Source: Ferrovibrio sp. (GTDB taxonomy: Bacteria; Pseudomonadota; Alphaproteobacteria; Ferrovibrionales; Ferrovibrionaceae). Taken from it: a DNA stretch of 33,533 bases. Below are positions 1-9,447 of the stretch, piece by piece (positions within the stretch are counted from its first letter, which is position 1; the number at the start of each line of letters is the position of its first letter). The stretch is taken from the NCBI RefSeq assembly GCF_025869515.1, contig NZ_JAOZVR010000113.1, positions 1 to 33,533 on the forward strand, in the 5' to 3' direction. The notes below the pieces were generated by a model. That model was not told where the DNA came from. It saw nothing but the letters and a program-made list of their open reading frames with translations, and made no database searches. The position numbers and the translations under genes are program-made.

Positions 1-2
1 GG

Positions 3-1010
3 TTACAGCGTTTCCGGGGCCACGCGCACCAGTTGCTTGCCGAAATTTTTGCCCGACAGCAGCCCGATGAAGGCCTTCGGCGCATTGGCCAGGCCCTCGG
101 CGATGTCTTCCTTGTATTTCAGCTTGCCGGCCCTGATCCAGCCGGCCATCTCGCCGATGGCGCCGGGCCAGTAGCCCATATGCTCGGAGATGATGAAGCC
201 CTGCACCTTGGCGCGATTGACCAGGATGTGGCGCATGCCGGTGAAGGGATAGGGCTGGCCGTTATACTGGGCGATCAGGCCGCAGATGGCGACGCGGGCG
301 AAGCTGTTCAGGCGGTTGAACACCATTTCCATGATCTCGCCGCCGACATTCTCGAAATAGACATCGACGCGGTCGGGCGTTGCCGCCTTGAAGGCGGCCT
401 GCATGTCCGGCGCCTTGTAGTCGATGCAGGCATCGAAGCCGAGTTCGTTCACCACGTAATCGCATTTGTCCTTGCCGCCGGCGATGCCGACCACGCGGCA
501 GCCCTTGATCTTGGCGATCTGGCCGACCACCGAACCGACGGCGCCGCTGGCGGCCGAAACCACCACGGTCTCGCCGGCCTTGGGCTCGCCGATCTGCATC
601 AGGCCGTAATGCGCCGTGCAGCCGGGCATGCCGAGCACGCCGAGCGAGGTGGAAACCGGCGCCACCCTGGGATCGAGCACGCGCAGCTCGTTCGCCTTGG
701 CGACGGCATAGGCCTGCCAGCCCAGCATGCCGTTCACATAGGTGCCGACGGGCAGGGACGCCACGTTGCTTTCGATCACCTGGCCCACGGTGCCGCCGCC
801 CATCATGTCGCCGGGGCTGAGATGCGCGGCATAGCTGCGCACGGGGTCCATGCGGCCGCGCATGTAGGGATCGAGCGAGAGATAGATATTGCGCACCAGC
901 ACCTGGTCGGCGCCGGGCTTGGGCGCGTCGCGCTCGACGATCTCGAAATCCTGCTCGGTCACCCAGCCCTTGGGGTGCTGCTTCATCAGGACTTGCATAT
1001 TCTTGGACAT
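3..1010 (-). CDS. MDR-family NADP-dependent oxidoreductase (CurA-like)
   Basis: The predicted 335-residue protein has the layout of the medium-chain dehydrogenase/reductase group that includes E. coli CurA and plant/mammalian 2-alkenal or leukotriene reductases. These enzymes use NADPH to reduce an activated double bond. The N-terminal part carries LSLDPYMRGRMD, typical of this group, and a Rossmann nucleotide-binding motif AASGAVGSVVGQIAK lies near residues 150-165. No zinc-ligand pattern is evident, as expected for the zinc-free branch. The start is supported by a GGAGG ribosome site about 6 nt upstream of the ATG. The stop lies at the very edge of the window, so the gene is complete. It follows the PHA synthase gene on the same strand after 95 bp, but nothing ties it functionally to PHA metabolism. 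The exact substrate cannot be read from the sequence. Confidence 0.9.
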   Translation of the reverse strand: MSKNMQVLMKQHPKGWVTEQDFEIVERDAPKPGADQVLVRNIYLSLDPYMRGRMDPVRSYAAHLSPGDMMGGGTVGQVIESNVASLPVGTYVNGMLGWQAYAVAKANELRVLDPRVAPVSTSLGVLGMPGCTAHYGLMQIGEPKAGETVVVSAASGAVGSVVGQIAKIKGCRVVGIAGGKDKCDYVVNELGFDACIDYKAPDMQAAFKAATPDRVDVYFENVGGEIMEMVFNRLNSFARVAICGLIAQYNGQPYPFTGMRHILVNRAKVQGFIISEHMGYWPGAIGEMAGWIRAGKLKYKEDIAEGLANAPKAFIGLLSGKNFGKQLVRVAPETL

Positions 1011-1105
1011 GGCGGCCTCCCTGTTTTCTGGGAGGTAGTTAAGGCAAATTCGCCCTGCTTAGGAAGGGCTGCCGACGGATGACGTCGCGGCAGGCGGTCG
1101 CGGGT

Positions 1106-2950
1106 CTAAGGCACCAGTACGTAACTGCCCGGCGCATCGGCCAGCGGGGCATAGCCTGCGGCGGCCGCGCCCATCGCCGGCGGCGTAACCGGGGCACCGG
1201 AAGCGGCATGGAGCCAGCCCTGCCATTCCGGCCACCACGAGCCGTCCTGTTTCGGCACCGCAGCCAGCCAGGCATCGGGATCGATGTAGCGGTCGGCATG
1301 GCCTTTCGCCATCACCTGGTAGGTCCGCACCGGGCCGCCGGGCGGCGACACGATGCCGGCATTATGGCCGCCGGTGGTGAGCAGGAAGGTGATGTCGGTA
1401 TCGGTCAGCAGATGCAGCTTGTAGACCGAGCGCCACGGCGCGACATGGTCCCAGGCGGTGGCGACGGCAAAGACCGGCACGCGGATGTCGCTCAGCGCCA
1501 CCGGACGCCCGCCGGCCACGAAACGGCCTTCCGCCAGGTCGTTATGCAGGAACAGTCTGCGCAGGTATTCCGAATGCATGCGATAGGGCATGCGGGTGGC
1601 ATCGGCATTCCACGCCATCATGTCGGTCATGCGGCGCGGTTCGCCCATCAGATAGTTGTGCACCAGACGCGACCAGACCAGGTCGTTCGAGCGCAGGATC
1701 TGGAAGGCCCCGGCCATCTGGCGGGAATCGAGATAACCCTGCTGCCACATCACATCGTCGAGGAAGTCGAGCTGGCTTTCGGTGATGAACAGCGTCAGTT
1801 CGCCGGCCTCGGTGAAATCGGCCTGCGCCGCCAGCAGGGTGATGGTCTTCAGCCGGTCGTCGCCATCGCGTGCCATGGCGGCGGCGGCGATCAGCAGCAG
1901 GGTGCCGCCCAGGCAATAGCCCACCGCATGCACCTTCTGCCGCGGCACGATGGCGTTCACCGCATCCAGCGCCTCCATCACGCCCAGTGTGCGATATTCC
2001 TCCATGCCGAGATCGCGGTCGCCGGCATCCGGATTCTTCCATGACAGGCAGAACACCGTGTAGCCCTGGCCAACCAGATAGCGGATCAGCGAATTCTGCT
2101 GCGACAGATCGAGGATGTAATATTTCATGATCCAGGCCGGCACGATCAGGATCGGCTCGGGCCGCACCTCGCCGGTCTGCGGCGCATACTGGATCAGTTC
2201 GATCAGGGCATTGCGATACACCACTTTGCCCGGCGTGGCGGCGATGTTTTCGCCAACGGTGAAATCCTCGGCGCCGGCCGGCTTGCGGCCGGTAACCTGA
2301 CGCTGCCAGTCGTCGATGAAACTCTGCCAACCGCGGATCAGGTTCTGGCCACCCTGCTCCATCGTGCGCTGCAGCACTTCCGGATTGGTCCACGGGAAAT
2401 TCGATGGCGCCATCATGTCGAGAATCTGGCGCGAGGCGAATTCGACCTGATTGCTGTGCTGCTGCGTCATGCCGCTCACGCCGGTGGTGGCGTTGTGCCA
2501 CCACTGCTGCTGCAGCAGGAAAGCCTGGCTGAGCACGTTGAACGGCCATTGCTGCCAGGCCGGGGCGGCGAAGCGGCGGTCCTGCGGCAGCGGTTCGATG
2601 CAGGGCGCGGTGTCGCCCTGCTGCAGGGCGCAGCGGTTCATATACGCGGCGAGCCGCGACAGCTTGCGGGCCGCCTTCACGGCCAGGAAAATCTGTTGCC
2701 CCGGCGAGAGCGCCAGATGCGCTGCCCAGTCGAGATACGCGGCCCAGAGCGCCGAGGGCGCCAGGCCGCCGGTCAGTCTGGCGGCCTGGGCATGCAGCGT
2801 ACGGTCGATGATCTTGGCCAGCGGCTCACCGGACACGGCCCCAGGCATGGTTCCAGGCATGGTTCCGGGCATGGTTCCGGGGTGTGCGTCCGGGCGGCCC
2901 GCAGCAGCCAGGCCTGCCGGGATCAATGATACCGGGCGCGACTCATTCAT
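1106..2950 (-). CDS. phaC: Poly(3-hydroxyalkanoate) synthase
   Basis: The 614-residue product polymerises hydroxyacyl-CoA into polyhydroxyalkanoate on the surface of cytoplasmic granules. The lipase-like box GYCLGG places the nucleophile at Cys346. The other triad members are visible as Asp501 (in AWDHVAPW) and His529 (in GGHNAGIVSPP). The N-terminal PhaC_N region and the segments PSNFPWTNPE and WIMKYYILDL are typical of the family. Length fits single-subunit (class I-like) synthases. The N-terminus is odd: residues about 24-37 are a MPGT tandem repeat encoded by a 12-bp DNA repeat. The phasin-like gene lies 42 bp upstream on the same strand, so the two probably share a transcript. No strong ribosome site precedes the chosen ATG, so a start after the repeat remains possible. 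Family assignment is firm; substrate chain-length preference is not determined. Confidence 0.95.
   Translation of the reverse strand: MNESRPVSLIPAGLAAAGRPDAHPGTMPGTMPGTMPGAVSGEPLAKIIDRTLHAQAARLTGGLAPSALWAAYLDWAAHLALSPGQQIFLAVKAARKLSRLAAYMNRCALQQGDTAPCIEPLPQDRRFAAPAWQQWPFNVLSQAFLLQQQWWHNATTGVSGMTQQHSNQVEFASRQILDMMAPSNFPWTNPEVLQRTMEQGGQNLIRGWQSFIDDWQRQVTGRKPAGAEDFTVGENIAATPGKVVYRNALIELIQYAPQTGEVRPEPILIVPAWIMKYYILDLSQQNSLIRYLVGQGYTVFCLSWKNPDAGDRDLGMEEYRTLGVMEALDAVNAIVPRQKVHAVGYCLGGTLLLIAAAAMARDGDDRLKTITLLAAQADFTEAGELTLFITESQLDFLDDVMWQQGYLDSRQMAGAFQILRSNDLVWSRLVHNYLMGEPRRMTDMMAWNADATRMPYRMHSEYLRRLFLHNDLAEGRFVAGGRPVALSDIRVPVFAVATAWDHVAPWRSVYKLHLLTDTDITFLLTTGGHNAGIVSPPGGPVRTYQVMAKGHADRYIDPDAWLAAVPKQDGSWWPEWQGWLHAASGAPVTPPAMGAAAAGYAPLADAPGSYVLVP
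2841..2876 (-). repeat. 12-bp in-frame tandem repeat in phaC N-terminus
   Basis: Three consecutive 12-bp units of the form CCRGGCATGGTT (plus strand) are followed by a partial fourth. They lie in frame in phaC and encode repeated Met-Pro-Gly-Thr. Units one and two are identical and the third differs by one base. The repeat falls in the variable N-terminal extension, outside the catalytic domain, so copy-number change would be tolerated in frame. Confidence 0.9.
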
Positions 2951-2992
2951 ACATTGCGATCCAATAAATGCCAGGCCGTCGCAGCCGGAGTG

Positions 2993-3421
2993 TTAGGCCG
3001 GCTTGCCGCGTGCCGTCTCCGTGGCGGTCTTCACCTGGGCCTGGGCATTTTTCAGCATATCCTGCATGCCCTCGGCATAGATGGCGGCGATCTGCCAGCC
3101 GCAGCCCCAGGCCAGATCGTTGATATGCCGCATGCGGGCGATCATGCGCTCCGAGCCTTCATGCATCTGCTCGCAATAGGCCGTAAGGCCGGCCACCGGA
3201 TTCTCGCCGGTCTTCAGCGGCGCGAAACTCTTCATCAGCTGGTCGCTTTCCAGCTTGAGCAGTTCGGGTTCGCTTTCCCAGATCGCCTGGGTGGTCTTGG
3301 CCAGCACGTCATAGGCGCGGGCGAAGGTGGCGGCACTGCGCTCCTGGGCATCGGTGAAATTGGCGGCCAGTGCGGCGGCGGGTTCGAAGGCAGTGGCTTT
3401 GGCGGTTTGTGCGACAGGCAT
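2993..3421 (-). CDS. Phasin-like granule-associated protein
   Basis: This is a small 142-residue, helix-rich, Ala/Glu/Gln-rich protein with no signal peptide or membrane segment. Its composition and length match phasins, the amphipathic proteins that coat PHA granules. It sits immediately upstream of phaC on the same strand, which is the main reason for the call. I chose the ATG at 3421 (product begins MPVAQTAKATAF) because AGGAGA lies about 8 nt upstream. An open frame continues further upstream, but its composition is arginine-rich and unlike the family. The segment FARAYDVLAKTTQAIWESE is a plausible amphipathic helix. The family assignment rests on composition and neighbourhood rather than on an invariant motif, so an unrelated helical protein cannot be excluded. 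Confidence 0.7.
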   Translation of the reverse strand: MPVAQTAKATAFEPAAALAANFTDAQERSAATFARAYDVLAKTTQAIWESEPELLKLESDQLMKSFAPLKTGENPVAGLTAYCEQMHEGSERMIARMRHINDLAWGCGWQIAAIYAEGMQDMLKNAQAQVKTATETARGKPA

Positions 3422-3798
3422 GGTGACGGTCTCCTGAGGGGTTGCACTCCTGAAACGATTAGACGGCATCAGCATGACAGCTTTCCGGTCATCGGCATTG
3501 ATCAGCGTCAAGCCGCATGGAATGCGGATTTGGGACACGGGCCGGCGATGGGCAACCCTGCGTTTCACGATGTCACATGGGTGTGGATTGATCTGCTGGC
3601 GTGCCGGTGGCGGGTTGCGGCGCGGTTCCTGGCCGGTATGCCGGCAATTTTTCGCGCCGCCATGCGATTTCCACCGTCCCGGGGCTGGTTACGGTACTAG
3701 TCCGGCCGGTGCCCGGCGCGCTACACTCTCCCACCTTGAGATACCCCCGCTGTAAGGGTAAGTATCCGTCCCGCAAGCATTTAACCCCGCTGTCCCAG
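3422..3798. other. Divergent intergenic region, phasin/nadE
   Basis: This 377-bp region separates the divergently transcribed phasin-phaC and nadE operons and should contain both promoters. I see no convincing gene in it. A perfect small dyad (CCGCAT, three-base loop, ATGCGG) lies at 3513-3527. No -35/-10 pair stands out strongly enough to call, and no ribosome site is evident just before nadE. Confidence 0.5.
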
Positions 3799-5475
3799 AT
3801 GTCCGCCGTTCCGCTTGACCGCCTCCGCATCGCCATGGCCCAGATCAACCCGGCCGTGGGTGACATTGCCGGCAATCGCCGGCTGGTAGAGGCTGCGCGC
3901 GCCCGTGCCGCTGCCGCGCAGGCCGATCTGGTGGTTTTTCCCGAACTGATGATCATCGGCTATCCGCCGGAAGATCTGGTGCTGCGTCTCTCGGTGCAGG
4001 AAGCCTGCGAGGCGGCAGTGCGCGAACTGGCGGTGCAGACCGCCGATGGCGGCCCGGCCCTGCTGGTCACCTCGCCCTGGCGCGAAAAAGGCAACCTGTA
4101 CAATTCGGCGCTGCTGCTCGATGGCGGCGAGATCGCCGCGGTGCGCCACAAGCACGAACTGCCGAATTACGGCGTGTTCGACGAGAAGCGCCATTTCGCC
4201 GCCGGGCCGCTGCCCGGGCCGATGGTGTTCCGCGGCGTGCGGCTCGGCGTCATGGTCTGCGAAGACATGTGGCTGCCCGATGTGGCCGAATGCCTGGCCG
4301 AGACCGGCGCCGAAATGCTGATCGTGCCGAACGGCTCGCCTTACGAGGCGAATAAATGGGACCAGCGCCTGCCGCTCGGGATCGCCCGCGTGGTCGAGAC
4401 CGGCCTGCCGCTGCTCTATGTCAACCGCACCGGCGGCCAGGACGAACTGGTGTTCGATGGCGGCGGCTTCGTGCTGAATGCCGATCACAGCCTGCCGGTG
4501 CGCCAGCCCGATTTCATCGATGACCTCGGGATCACCGACTGGCATCGCGGCAATGACGGCTGGGTCTGCGAACGAGGCGTGATCGAGCAGCCGCTCGACA
4601 ATCTTTCCAGCACCTATCAGGCCATGGTGGTCGGGCTGCGCGATTATGTGAACCGCAACCGCTTTCCCGGCGTGGTGCTCGGCCTTTCGGGCGGTATCGA
4701 TTCCGCGCTTTCGGCCGCCGTGGCGGTCGATGCGCTGGGGCCTGCGCGCGTGCGCTGCGTCATGCTGCCGTCGAAATACACATCGAAACGCAGCCTCGAC
4801 GATGCCGCCGCCTGCGCCAAAGCCTTGGGCGTGCCCTACGAGACCATCCCGATCGAACCGGCCTATCAGGCCTTCGAAGCCATGCTCGGCCCCGCTTTTA
4901 AAGATACAAAGCCGGATATCACCGAAGAGAATCTGCAGTCGCGCATCCGCGGCGTCACCCTGATGGCGCTCAGCAACAAGTTCGGCCACATGGTGCTGAC
5001 CACCGGCAACAAGTCGGAAATGTCGGTCGGCTATGCCACGCTCTACGGCGATATGTGCGGCGGCTACAGCGTGCTGAAAGACGTCTACAAGATGACGGTC
5101 TATGCGCTGTCGCACTGGCGCAATACAAACCGCCCGCTGGAAAGCCTCGGCCCCGAGGGCGTGGTGATCCCGGCCGCCATCATCGAACGCGCGCCGACCG
5201 CCGAGCTGCGCGACAACCAGACCGACCAGGACAGCCTGCCGCCCTACGAACAGCTCGACGCCATCCTCGAAATGCTGGTGGAAAAGGAAATGCCGGTGCG
5301 CGAGATTGTGGCATCGGGCCAGCCCGAGGATGTGGTGCGCCGCATCCAGCACCTGCTCTACATCGCCGAATACAAGCGGCGCCAGGCGCCGCCCGGCGTC
5401 AAGCTGACCGCCCGCAATTTCGGCCGCGACCGTCGCTACCCGATTACCAACGCCTTCCGGGACCAGTCGAAATGA
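3799..5475 (+). CDS. nadE: Glutamine-dependent NAD+ synthetase
   Basis: The 558-residue enzyme catalyses the last step of NAD synthesis, ATP-dependent amidation of nicotinate adenine dinucleotide, using ammonia released from glutamine. The N-terminal nitrilase-type glutaminase domain shows the Glu-Lys-Cys triad: Glu49 in VVFPEL, Lys118 in [14 protein letters not shown], and Cys154 in VMVCEDMW. The C-terminal synthetase domain carries the ATP-pyrophosphatase P-loop SGGIDS at residues 297-302 and the [16 protein letters not shown] segment. An open frame extends upstream, but homology begins at the ATG at 3799 ([15 protein letters not shown]), so that start is used. No clear ribosome site is seen there. 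It is the first gene of the nadE-gltX-cimA-trmJ run and overlaps gltX by 4 bp (ATGA). Confidence 0.96.
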   Translation: MSAVPLDRLRIAMAQINPAVGDIAGNRRLVEAARARAAAAQADLVVFPELMIIGYPPEDLVLRLSVQEACEAAVRELAVQTADGGPALLVTSPWREKGNLYNSALLLDGGEIAAVRHKHELPNYGVFDEKRHFAAGPLPGPMVFRGVRLGVMVCEDMWLPDVAECLAETGAEMLIVPNGSPYEANKWDQRLPLGIARVVETGLPLLYVNRTGGQDELVFDGGGFVLNADHSLPVRQPDFIDDLGITDWHRGNDGWVCERGVIEQPLDNLSSTYQAMVVGLRDYVNRNRFPGVVLGLSGGIDSALSAAVAVDALGPARVRCVMLPSKYTSKRSLDDAAACAKALGVPYETIPIEPAYQAFEAMLGPAFKDTKPDITEENLQSRIRGVTLMALSNKFGHMVLTTGNKSEMSVGYATLYGDMCGGYSVLKDVYKMTVYALSHWRNTNRPLESLGPEGVVIPAAIIERAPTAELRDNQTDQDSLPPYEQLDAILEMLVEKEMPVREIVASGQPEDVVRRIQHLLYIAEYKRRQAPPGVKLTARNFGRDRRYPITNAFRDQSK

Positions 5476-6797
5476 CTGATGTCTCGGTTCGTTTCGCGCC
5501 GAGCCCCACGGGCCGGCTGCATGTCGGCAATGCGCGCGCCGCGCTGCTTAACTGGCTGTTCGCCCGCAAGCATGGCGGCAGCTTCCTGCTGCGGCTGGAT
5601 GACACCGATGCCGCGCGGTCGACGTCTGAATTCGCCCAGGGTATCGAAGCTGACCTGCGCTGGCTCGGCCTCGGCTGGGATCGCTTCGCCCGGCAGTCGG
5701 AGCGTTTCGATTTCTATACGGCGGCGACCGGGAAGCTGAAGCAGAGCGGCCGGCTCTATCCCTGCTACGAGACCCCCGAAGAACTCGAACTGCGCCGCAA
5801 GATCCAGCTCAGCCGGAAGAGGCCGCCGGTCTATGATCGCGCCGCGCTGAAGCTCACCGATGCCGATCGTGCCAAACTCGAAGCCGAAGGCCGCAGGCCG
5901 CACTGGCGCTTCCGGCTCGATCATGGCGTCACCGCCTGGGATGACCTGATCCATGGCCGTGTCGAGATCGACATGGCGAGTTTGAGCGATCCGGTGCTGG
6001 TGCGCTCCGACGGCTATCCGCTCTATACCCTGTCCTCGGTGGTCGATGACGGCGATCTCGGCATCACCCATGTGATCCGCGGCGAAGACCATGTCACCAA
6101 CACGGCGGCGCAGATTCAGCTGTTTGCCGCGCTGGACTATGCCGTCCCGGTCTTCGGGCATTTCTCCTGGCTGCTGGATGCCGAGGGCGCCGGCCTGTCC
6201 AAGCGCATCGGCTCGCTGTCGCTCGCCGATCTGCGCGAGCAGGGCTATGAGCCGATGGCACTCAATTCGCTGCTGGCCCGGCTTGGCTCCGCCGATCCGG
6301 TCGAACCGCAGCTGGATGTGCAGGCGCTGGTCGCCGGTTTCGACCTCGGCCGTTTCAGCCGCGCGCCGGCCCGGCTCGATCCGCATGAACTCGACCTGCT
6401 CAATGCCAGGATTCTGCATGCCAGCGATTTCAATACGGTGCGCGACCGCCTGCCGGCGGGCGCCACCGAGGCTTTCTGGCTCGCCATCCGTGGCAATATC
6501 GGCAGGCTGGTCGAAGCGGCCGACTGGTGGCCGGTGGTGAGCGGTGAGATCGCAACGGTCATCGAAGACCCGGCGGTGGTGGCTGCTGCCGCCGAGACCC
6601 TGCCGGCCGAACCCTGGGACGGCGCCACCTGGAAGGCCTGGACCCAGGCAATTTCCGCCAGGACCGGCGCCAAGGGAAAGGCTTTGTTCCATCCGCTGCG
6701 CCTGGCCTTGACCGGGCGCGACAAGGGGCCTGAAATGGCGCCGCTGCTGCCGCTGATCGGCCGCGACCGTGTCGCGAAGCGGCTGAGTGGAGTTTGA
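5472..6797 (+). CDS. gltX: Glutamate--tRNA ligase (compact, GluRS2-like)
   Basis: This 441-residue class I aminoacyl-tRNA synthetase charges tRNA with glutamate. The HIGH-type motif is LHVGN (residues 16-20), within [18 protein letters not shown], and the KMSKS-type motif is LSKR (residues 242-245). The protein is shorter than the usual ~470 residues, and the C-terminal anticodon-binding region is compact. Many alphaproteobacteria carry two GluRS paralogs, and compact proteins of this type are one of them. Some such enzymes charge tRNA-Gln for later amidation by GatCAB. Which tRNA this copy prefers cannot be read from sequence. The ATG overlaps the nadE stop (ATGA), implying translational coupling. 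The longer upstream open frame is only nadE read in another frame. Confidence 0.93.
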   Translation: MTDVSVRFAPSPTGRLHVGNARAALLNWLFARKHGGSFLLRLDDTDAARSTSEFAQGIEADLRWLGLGWDRFARQSERFDFYTAATGKLKQSGRLYPCYETPEELELRRKIQLSRKRPPVYDRAALKLTDADRAKLEAEGRRPHWRFRLDHGVTAWDDLIHGRVEIDMASLSDPVLVRSDGYPLYTLSSVVDDGDLGITHVIRGEDHVTNTAAQIQLFAALDYAVPVFGHFSWLLDAEGAGLSKRIGSLSLADLREQGYEPMALNSLLARLGSADPVEPQLDVQALVAGFDLGRFSRAPARLDPHELDLLNARILHASDFNTVRDRLPAGATEAFWLAIRGNIGRLVEAADWWPVVSGEIATVIEDPAVVAAAAETLPAEPWDGATWKAWTQAISARTGAKGKALFHPLRLALTGRDKGPEMAPLLPLIGRDRVAKRLSGV

Positions 6798-6802
6798 GGA
6801 TT

Positions 6803-8410
6803 ATGGCCAGGGACCGCGTTTATCTGTTCGACACGACATTGCGCGACGGTGCGCAGACGCAGGGCGTCGATTTCTCCGTCGAGGACAAGCGCGTCATTGC
6901 CGGGGCACTCGACCGGCTCGGCGTCGCCTATATCGAAGGCGGCTGGCCCGGCGCCAATCCCACCGATTCCGAATTCTTCGCCGCCAAGCCGGGCCTGAAG
7001 CGCAGCAAATTCGTCGCCTTCGGCATGACCAGACGGCCGGGCCGCTCGGCCGAGAACGATCCGGGTCTCGCCGCCATCCTGAATGCCAGCGCCGATGCCG
7101 CCTGCCTGGTCGGCAAGAGCTGGGATTTCCAGGTCGATGTCGCGCTCGGCATCAGCAAGGCCGAAAATCTGGAGCTGATTGCCGACAGCATCGCCGCCGC
7201 GCATAAAAAACTCGGCGAAGCGATGTTCGATGCCGAGCATTTCTTCGATGGCTACAAGGCCAACCCGCAATTCGCTTTCGACTGCGTGAAAGCCGCGCTG
7301 GATGCCGGCGCGCGCTGGGCGGTGCTGTGCGACACCAACGGCGGCACCATGCCCTGGGAGGTCGAGCGCATCACCGGCGAGGTGGTGGCGAAGCTGGGCG
7401 ACGGCGCGCGGCTCGGCATCCATACCCATAACGACACCGAGAATGCGGTGGCCAACACGCTGGCTGCCGTCAGGGCCGGTGTGCGCCAGGTGCAGGGCAC
7501 GCTGAACGGCCTGGGCGAGCGCTGCGGCAATGCCAATCTGATCGCGCTGATCCCCTCGCTGATGCTCAAGCCGTGGTTCGCCGAGCATGTCGATATCGGC
7601 CTGAGCGCGCAGGACCTGACGCATCTGACCGCCACGTCGCGCATCCTCGACGAACTGCTCAACCGCGCGCCGAACCGCCACGCGGCTTACGTGGGCGCCT
7701 CGGCCTTCGCCCATAAGGGCGGGCTGCATGTCTCGGCGGTGATGAAGGATCCGCGCACCTACGAACACATCCCGCCGGAGACGGTGGGAAACACGCGCAA
7801 GATCCTGATCTCCGACCAGGCCGGCCGCTCCAACCTGCTGGTGCGGCTGAACGAGGCCGGTATCAAATACGACGCAAACGACAGCCGGCTCAATGCGCTG
7901 CTCGACGATGTGAAGCAGCGCGAGGCGGAAGGGTATTCCTACGACGGCGCCGAGGCGAGTTTCGAGGTGCTGGCCCGCCGCGCCCTTGGCCAGATGCCGG
8001 AATTTTTCAGGATCCGCAGCTTCCGCGTGATGGTGGAACGTCGCCACAATGCGCGCGGCGAACTGGTCACCATCTCCGAAGCGACCGTCAAGCTGGATGT
8101 CGACGGCCAGACGCTGTTTTCGGTGGCGGAAGGCAACGGCCCGGTCAACGCGCTCGACAATGCGCTGCGCAAGGATCTCGGCCGCTACCAGGGCTATATC
8201 GACGACCTGCGGCTGGTCGATTTCAAGGTCCGTATCCTCAACGGCGGCACCGAGGCGACCACGCGGGTAATGATCGAGAGTGCCGATGGGGAGGGCAATC
8301 GCTGGTTCACCGTCGGCGTGTCGCCCAATATCATCGACGCCGCTTTCGTGGCGCTGATGGATTCGATCCAGTGGAAGCTGCTGCGCGACGGCGCCCAGCC
8401 CAGCAAGTAA
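6803..8410 (+). CDS. cimA: (R)-citramalate synthase
   Basis: The 535-residue protein belongs to the isopropylmalate/homocitrate synthase family and most resembles CimA, which condenses pyruvate and acetyl-CoA to citramalate for threonine-independent isoleucine synthesis. The TIM-barrel domain opens with FDTTLRDGAQTQGV, followed by GGWPGANPTD, the metal-binding HTHND motif, and GLGERCGNANL. The region beyond about residue 400 (FRVMVERRHNARGEL onward) matches the C-terminal LeuA regulatory domain, which in relatives binds the end product isoleucine. GGWPGANPTD and the DGAQTQGV ending favour CimA over LeuA. I chose ATG 6803, 5 nt after the gltX stop. A TTG at 6794 overlapping that stop is possible. 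An operon with nadE, gltX and trmJ is inferred from the spacing. Confidence 0.93.
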   Translation: MARDRVYLFDTTLRDGAQTQGVDFSVEDKRVIAGALDRLGVAYIEGGWPGANPTDSEFFAAKPGLKRSKFVAFGMTRRPGRSAENDPGLAAILNASADAACLVGKSWDFQVDVALGISKAENLELIADSIAAAHKKLGEAMFDAEHFFDGYKANPQFAFDCVKAALDAGARWAVLCDTNGGTMPWEVERITGEVVAKLGDGARLGIHTHNDTENAVANTLAAVRAGVRQVQGTLNGLGERCGNANLIALIPSLMLKPWFAEHVDIGLSAQDLTHLTATSRILDELLNRAPNRHAAYVGASAFAHKGGLHVSAVMKDPRTYEHIPPETVGNTRKILISDQAGRSNLLVRLNEAGIKYDANDSRLNALLDDVKQREAEGYSYDGAEASFEVLARRALGQMPEFFRIRSFRVMVERRHNARGELVTISEATVKLDVDGQTLFSVAEGNGPVNALDNALRKDLGRYQGYIDDLRLVDFKVRILNGGTEATTRVMIESADGEGNRWFTVGVSPNIIDAAFVALMDSIQWKLLRDGAQPSK

Positions 8411-9228
8411 TGACCGGCACCAATCGTCCCAAGCTGGGGAAATACGCACCGCCCGGGCCGCTGCGGCGCGGGCCGGTGGTGGTGCTGGTCGAGCCGCAGC
8501 TCGGCGAGAATATCGGCGCCGCCGCGCGGGCCATGCTGAATTGCGGCATCACCGAACTGCGCCTGGTCAATCCGCGCGACGGCTGGCCCAATCCCGCCGC
8601 TTACGTGCTGGCCAGCAAGGCCGATCCGGTGCTGGATGCGGTCAGCGTGTTCAAAAGCACCGCGGAGGCCGTCGCCGACCTGCACCGGATTTACGCCACC
8701 ACGGCGCGGCATCGCGACATGATGAAGGAAGTCGTGACGCCGCGCGAGGCCGCCCATCGCATGCGCGCCGAGGAGAAAGACGGCTTCCGCGTCGGCATTC
8801 TCTTTGGCCGCGAGCGCACAGGGCTGGACAACGAGGATGTCGCGCTGGCCCATACCGCGATCTCGGTGCCGCTCAATCCGGGCTTTTCCTCGCTCAATCT
8901 GGCCCAGGCCGTGCTGCTGCTCGGCTATGAATGGTTCACAGCAAGCGACGACACCGCGCCGAGCCGGCTCGACACCGTGCGCGGCGGCTTCGCCACGCAG
9001 GAGGAACTGCAGGGCCTGTTCGACCATATCGTGGACGAGCTGAATCAGTCGGCGTTTTTCCACAATGTCGAGCCCAAGCGCGGCGCCATTCTGCGCAACC
9101 TGCGTTCGGCTTTGCAGCGCGTGCCGCTGGCCAGCCAGGAGGTGCACACCTTCCGCGGCATGCTGAAGGCGATCGCGCAGGGCCGGCCGCTGCGCGCCAG
9201 TTTGCGCAAAAAGAAGACGCAGGATTAG
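8410..9228 (+). CDS. trmJ: tRNA (cytidine/uridine-2'-O-)-methyltransferase TrmJ-like
   Basis: This 272-residue SpoU/SPOUT-family methyltransferase uses S-adenosylmethionine to methylate the ribose 2'-O at position 32 of tRNA in characterised TrmJ enzymes. The N-terminus (VVVLVEPQLGENIGAAARAM) and the knotted SAM-binding part (GILFGRERTGLDNEDV, then VPLNPGFSSLNLAQAV) are clear family motifs. The roughly 100-residue C-terminal extension typical of TrmJ is present. The start ATG shares one base with the cimA stop (TAATG), so the gene is probably translationally coupled. It closes the four-gene operon. Other SpoU members are possible, but motif set and length favour TrmJ. Confidence 0.92.
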   Translation: MTGTNRPKLGKYAPPGPLRRGPVVVLVEPQLGENIGAAARAMLNCGITELRLVNPRDGWPNPAAYVLASKADPVLDAVSVFKSTAEAVADLHRIYATTARHRDMMKEVVTPREAAHRMRAEEKDGFRVGILFGRERTGLDNEDVALAHTAISVPLNPGFSSLNLAQAVLLLGYEWFTASDDTAPSRLDTVRGGFATQEELQGLFDHIVDELNQSAFFHNVEPKRGAILRNLRSALQRVPLASQEVHTFRGMLKAIAQGRPLRASLRKKKTQD

Positions 9229-9241
9229 ATCAGTATAAGTT

Positions 9242-9342
9242 CGTCACCCTCGGGCCTGTCCCGAGGGTCCATCTCCCTTGCGGCGTGGTCATGACCTGAC
9301 AGAACCGGCGGATGGATCCCCGGGACAAGCCCGGGGATGACG
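9242..9342. repeat. Dispersed palindromic element, copy A (two inverted 32-bp arms)
   Basis: Two 32-bp arms (9242-9273 and 9311-9342) lie in inverted orientation around a 37-bp centre, just downstream of trmJ. Each arm is itself a hairpin with a 9-bp stem and 5-nt loop, flanked by CGTC and CCATC. The arms differ at five positions; four of these form two compensatory stem pairs (C-G versus T-A, T-A versus C-G) and one is in the loop. This matches the general design of REP/BIME-type elements. No transposase gene is present in the window. Confidence 0.85.
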
Positions 9343-9390
9343 ATCGTAACGTGACAATTTTCGCCCGATTGCAGCGCGACAATTCGGCGC

Positions 9391-9420
9391 TTGTCCGGCT
9401 CCGGCGCCGCGGCCTAGGAT
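9391..9420 (+). promoter_or_regulatory. Candidate sigma-70-type promoter for the cupin gene
   Basis: TTGTCC at 9391-9396 and TAGGAT at 9415-9420 are separated by 18 bp and lie about 28 bp upstream of the cupin start. Both are imperfect matches to bacterial -35 and -10 elements. The call rests on position and spacing only. Confidence 0.3.
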
Positions 9421-9447
9421 CGGGGCAGAAAACAGGAGAGCCCCCGC

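Noticed and set aside
1052..1069. Weak hairpin (GCCCT, eight-base loop, AGGGC) between phaC and the oxidoreductase gene.
   Set aside because: Only 5 bp of stem and a poor T-tract, so I do not call it a terminator.
33..1082. A long plus-strand open frame of 349 codons opposite the oxidoreductase gene.
   Set aside because: Arginine/alanine/histidine-rich antisense reading of a well-supported gene; typical shadow frame in high-GC DNA.
3736..3764. TTGAGA, 17 bp, TAAGTA as a nadE promoter.
   Set aside because: The -10 matches the consensus at only two of six positions.
9242..9342. Simple intrinsic terminator for trmJ.
   Set aside because: The two-arm inverted layout recurs at two other loci and has no T-tract, so a repeat family is the better description; termination may be a side effect.
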